From positions 1 through 6,653 of the forward strand of contig CAIMCU010000183.1 in NCBI GenBank assembly GCA_903839585.1: a DNA stretch of 6,653 nucleotides, written 5' to 3'. This document shows, in pieces, positions 6,028-6,653 of this stretch. Position numbers and translations under genes: made by a program. This stretch comes from an uncultured Actinomycetes bacterium (GTDB lineage: Bacteria; Actinomycetota; Actinomycetes; Nanopelagicales; Nanopelagicaceae). The notes below the pieces were generated by a model. It did not search any database. It saw only the letters and a program-made list of their open reading frames with translations, and was not told the origin of the DNA. The first letter of the stretch is position 1. The number at the start of each line of letters is the position of its first letter.

Positions 6028-6500
6028 ATATAGTTAACTGTAACTATCGGCTTTGAGATTGATAATGAGTACTGATCACTCTTTGCATCTGCAACTCTAA
6101 AGAAGCAGATCATTTTGGTTCCGTACTTCTTCTGCTCTGCCCCTGGATCTGGAAAGAAGTAAGCAAAGGTTAAGGTTGCTGGCACATCTGCCCCGTTGAT
6201 CTTGCTTCGGGCAGCTTTTGAGCAGGCAGTGGACGCCTCTTTTTGTGCTGCATCGCTAGATAGGTTCTTTGCCTTCAACTTTGTAATCGAATACACCTCA
6301 TAATGGTGTGGGCTCTTACAACTGGTGGCATACAAGGTTTTGTAGTTTGTGGTGCTCCACTTATGTGACTTTGTTGGTGATTTATCCGCTGCGTAACAGC
6401 CAATCTTTGCATCTAAGTAGAAGGTGCCTGCGGTTGCAGCATTGGATGCGGGAGCAAGAAGAGAGAAAACAAGGGTTGCAGTAAGGAGAGTTTTCTTCAC
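6024..6500 (-). CDS. Secreted four-cysteine protein, resembles the Septum_form family
   Basis: The 158-residue protein starts with GTG at 6500-6498. Its N-terminus is a clear Sec signal peptide: KK at 2-3, a hydrophobic core about 5-16, and a cleavage site after Ala21 (SNA) or Ala24 (ATA). The mature part has exactly four cysteines (35, 61, 93, 132), suggesting two disulfides outside the membrane. The pattern IGCY, then CKSPHHYEVYSI (61-72), then STAC (90-93), then AYFFPDPG (113-120) and a late KMICFF (129-134) resembles the actinobacterial Septum_form domain (Pfam PF13845), in which C-x-x-PH-x-x-E/V-Y is typical. That assignment is from memory of the pattern and is moderate. The biochemical role of the family is poorly defined. 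The gene faces iolD and is probably unrelated to inositol use. No Shine-Dalgarno is seen; a -10-like box 6 nt upstream suggests a leaderless GTG start. Confidence 0.8.
   Translation of the reverse strand: MKKTLLTATLVFSLLAPASNAATAGTFYLDAKIGCYAADKSPTKSHKWSTTNYKTLYATSCKSPHHYEVYSITKLKAKNLSSDAAQKEASTACSKAARSKINGADVPATLTFAYFFPDPGAEQKKYGTKMICFFRVADAKSDQYSLSISKPIVTVNYI
6030..6047. terminator. Small AT-rich inverted repeat at the convergent gene ends
   Basis: Perfect 7-bp arms ATAGTTA (6030-6036) and TAACTAT (6041-6047) surround a 4-nt loop, just past the iolD stop and inside the last codons of the converging gene. It is the only palindrome at this junction. It is AT-rich and has no T-tract on either side, so it would be a weak terminator at best. 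Confidence 0.25.
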
Positions 6501-6506
6501 ACTTTA

Positions 6507-6512
6507 ATCTTA
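6507..6512 (-). promoter_or_regulatory. Possible -10 box (TAAGAT) of the secreted-protein gene
   Basis: On the minus strand TAAGAT is followed by 6 nt and then the GTG start, the same spacing seen before the small ORF and iolC. A TTGGTG at 6533-6528 could be a -35 with a short 15-bp spacer. This would give a leaderless mRNA. It matches 4 of 6 consensus bases and is therefore tentative. Confidence 0.35.
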
Positions 6513-6514
6513 GC

Positions 6515-6552
6515 GAATGCGCACTCTCACCAATCGATGAGAGGGCGCATTC
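6515..6552 (-). terminator. 15-bp hairpin without T-tract, probable 3' end of the tRNA-Glu transcript
   Basis: GAATGCGCACTCTCA (6515-6529) pairs with 6538-6552 over 15 positions with a single mismatch (6523/6544) and an 8-nt loop. On the minus strand it begins 9 nt after the tRNA 3' end, a natural place for termination. No run of U follows the stem, so it would be a tail-less terminator or a processing or stability structure. The loop and one arm overlap the possible -35 of the next gene on the same strand. Confidence 0.5.
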
Positions 6553-6561
6553 AACTATCTG

Positions 6562-6634
6562 TAGCCCCGAAGGGATTCGAACCCTCGTAGCTGACTTGAG
6601 AAGCCAGAGTCCTAGGCCGCTAGACGACGGGGCC
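6562..6634 (-). tRNA. tRNA-Glu (anticodon CTC)
   Basis: The minus strand folds into a complete 73-nt cloverleaf. The acceptor arms are GGCCCCG and CGGGGCT with a terminal G-U pair and discriminator A. The D arm is GTCTAGCGGCCTAGGAC. The anticodon stem is CTGGC/GTCAG around loop TTCTCAA, and the T arm has loop TTCGAAT. The anticodon CTC is at plus positions 6598-6600 (GAG) and reads the glutamate codon GAG. The 3' CCA is not encoded (ACAG follows), so it must be added by the CCA enzyme. The GTCGTCTAGCGGCCTAGGAC opening is typical of actinobacterial tRNA-Glu. Confidence 0.95.
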
Positions 6635-6644
6635 GTGCCAAAAA

Positions 6645-6650
6645 ATACTA
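6645..6650 (-). promoter_or_regulatory. Possible -10 box of tRNA-Glu (TAGTAT)
   Basis: On the minus strand TAGTAT lies 10 nt before the mature tRNA 5' end and matches 4 of 6 consensus bases, including the first two and the last two. The -35 region would be outside the window. Another tRNA gene upstream in a cluster is equally possible. Confidence 0.3.
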
Positions 6651-6653
6651 GGA

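Noticed and set aside
1..6653. Mobile element, CRISPR, toxin-antitoxin or defence genes
   Set aside because: No repeats array, transposase, integrase or such motifs were seen; base composition and codon style look even across the operon and its flanks.

Overview
The window holds most of a myo-inositol breakdown operon from what looks like a moderate-GC, streamlined actinobacterium. The acI / Nanopelagicales freshwater group is my best guess. That placement is inferred from the actinobacterial-looking tRNA-Glu, the Septum_form-like secreted protein, tight gene packing, and starts that sit directly behind -10 boxes (leaderless style). It is not proven by any marker gene.

Layout, left to right. 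(1) Positions 1-412, minus strand: the N-terminal part of a DUF4432 (aldose-epimerase-like) gene that runs off the left edge, so it has no stop in the window. (2) Positions 413-732, a divergent control region: a short inverted repeat (439-454), a strong extended -10 promoter (508-516), a 33-codon leaderless small ORF (523-624), and a hairpin-plus-T-tract terminator (649-681). The probable start region of the operon follows. (3) Positions 733-6027, plus strand: iolC, mmsA/iolA, iolB and iolD in close succession (gaps of 43, 30 and 5 nt), with no terminator between them. (4) Positions 6024-6500, minus strand: a small secreted four-cysteine protein whose stop codon overlaps the iolD stop by 4 bp, tail to tail. 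(5) Positions 6515-6552: a large hairpin. (6) Positions 6562-6634, minus strand: tRNA-Glu(CTC).

How the genes work together: IolD opens the inositol-derived trihydroxycyclohexanedione ring to 5-deoxyglucuronate. IolB isomerises this to 5-dehydro-2-deoxygluconate (DKG), and IolC phosphorylates it to DKG-6-phosphate. After an aldolase step not encoded here, MmsA/IolA converts malonate semialdehyde to acetyl-CoA and CO2. The inositol dehydrogenase (IolG), dehydratase (IolE), aldolase (IolJ) and transporter are not in the window and must lie elsewhere if the pathway is complete. The DUF4432 protein may act on a related sugar, but nothing here fixes its substrate.

I see no mobile element, CRISPR array, toxin-antitoxin pair or defence system. 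The enzymes are conventional. The least explained parts are the short leaderless transcript with overlapping hairpins upstream of iolC, the secreted cysteine protein, and the hairpin that covers its promoter.
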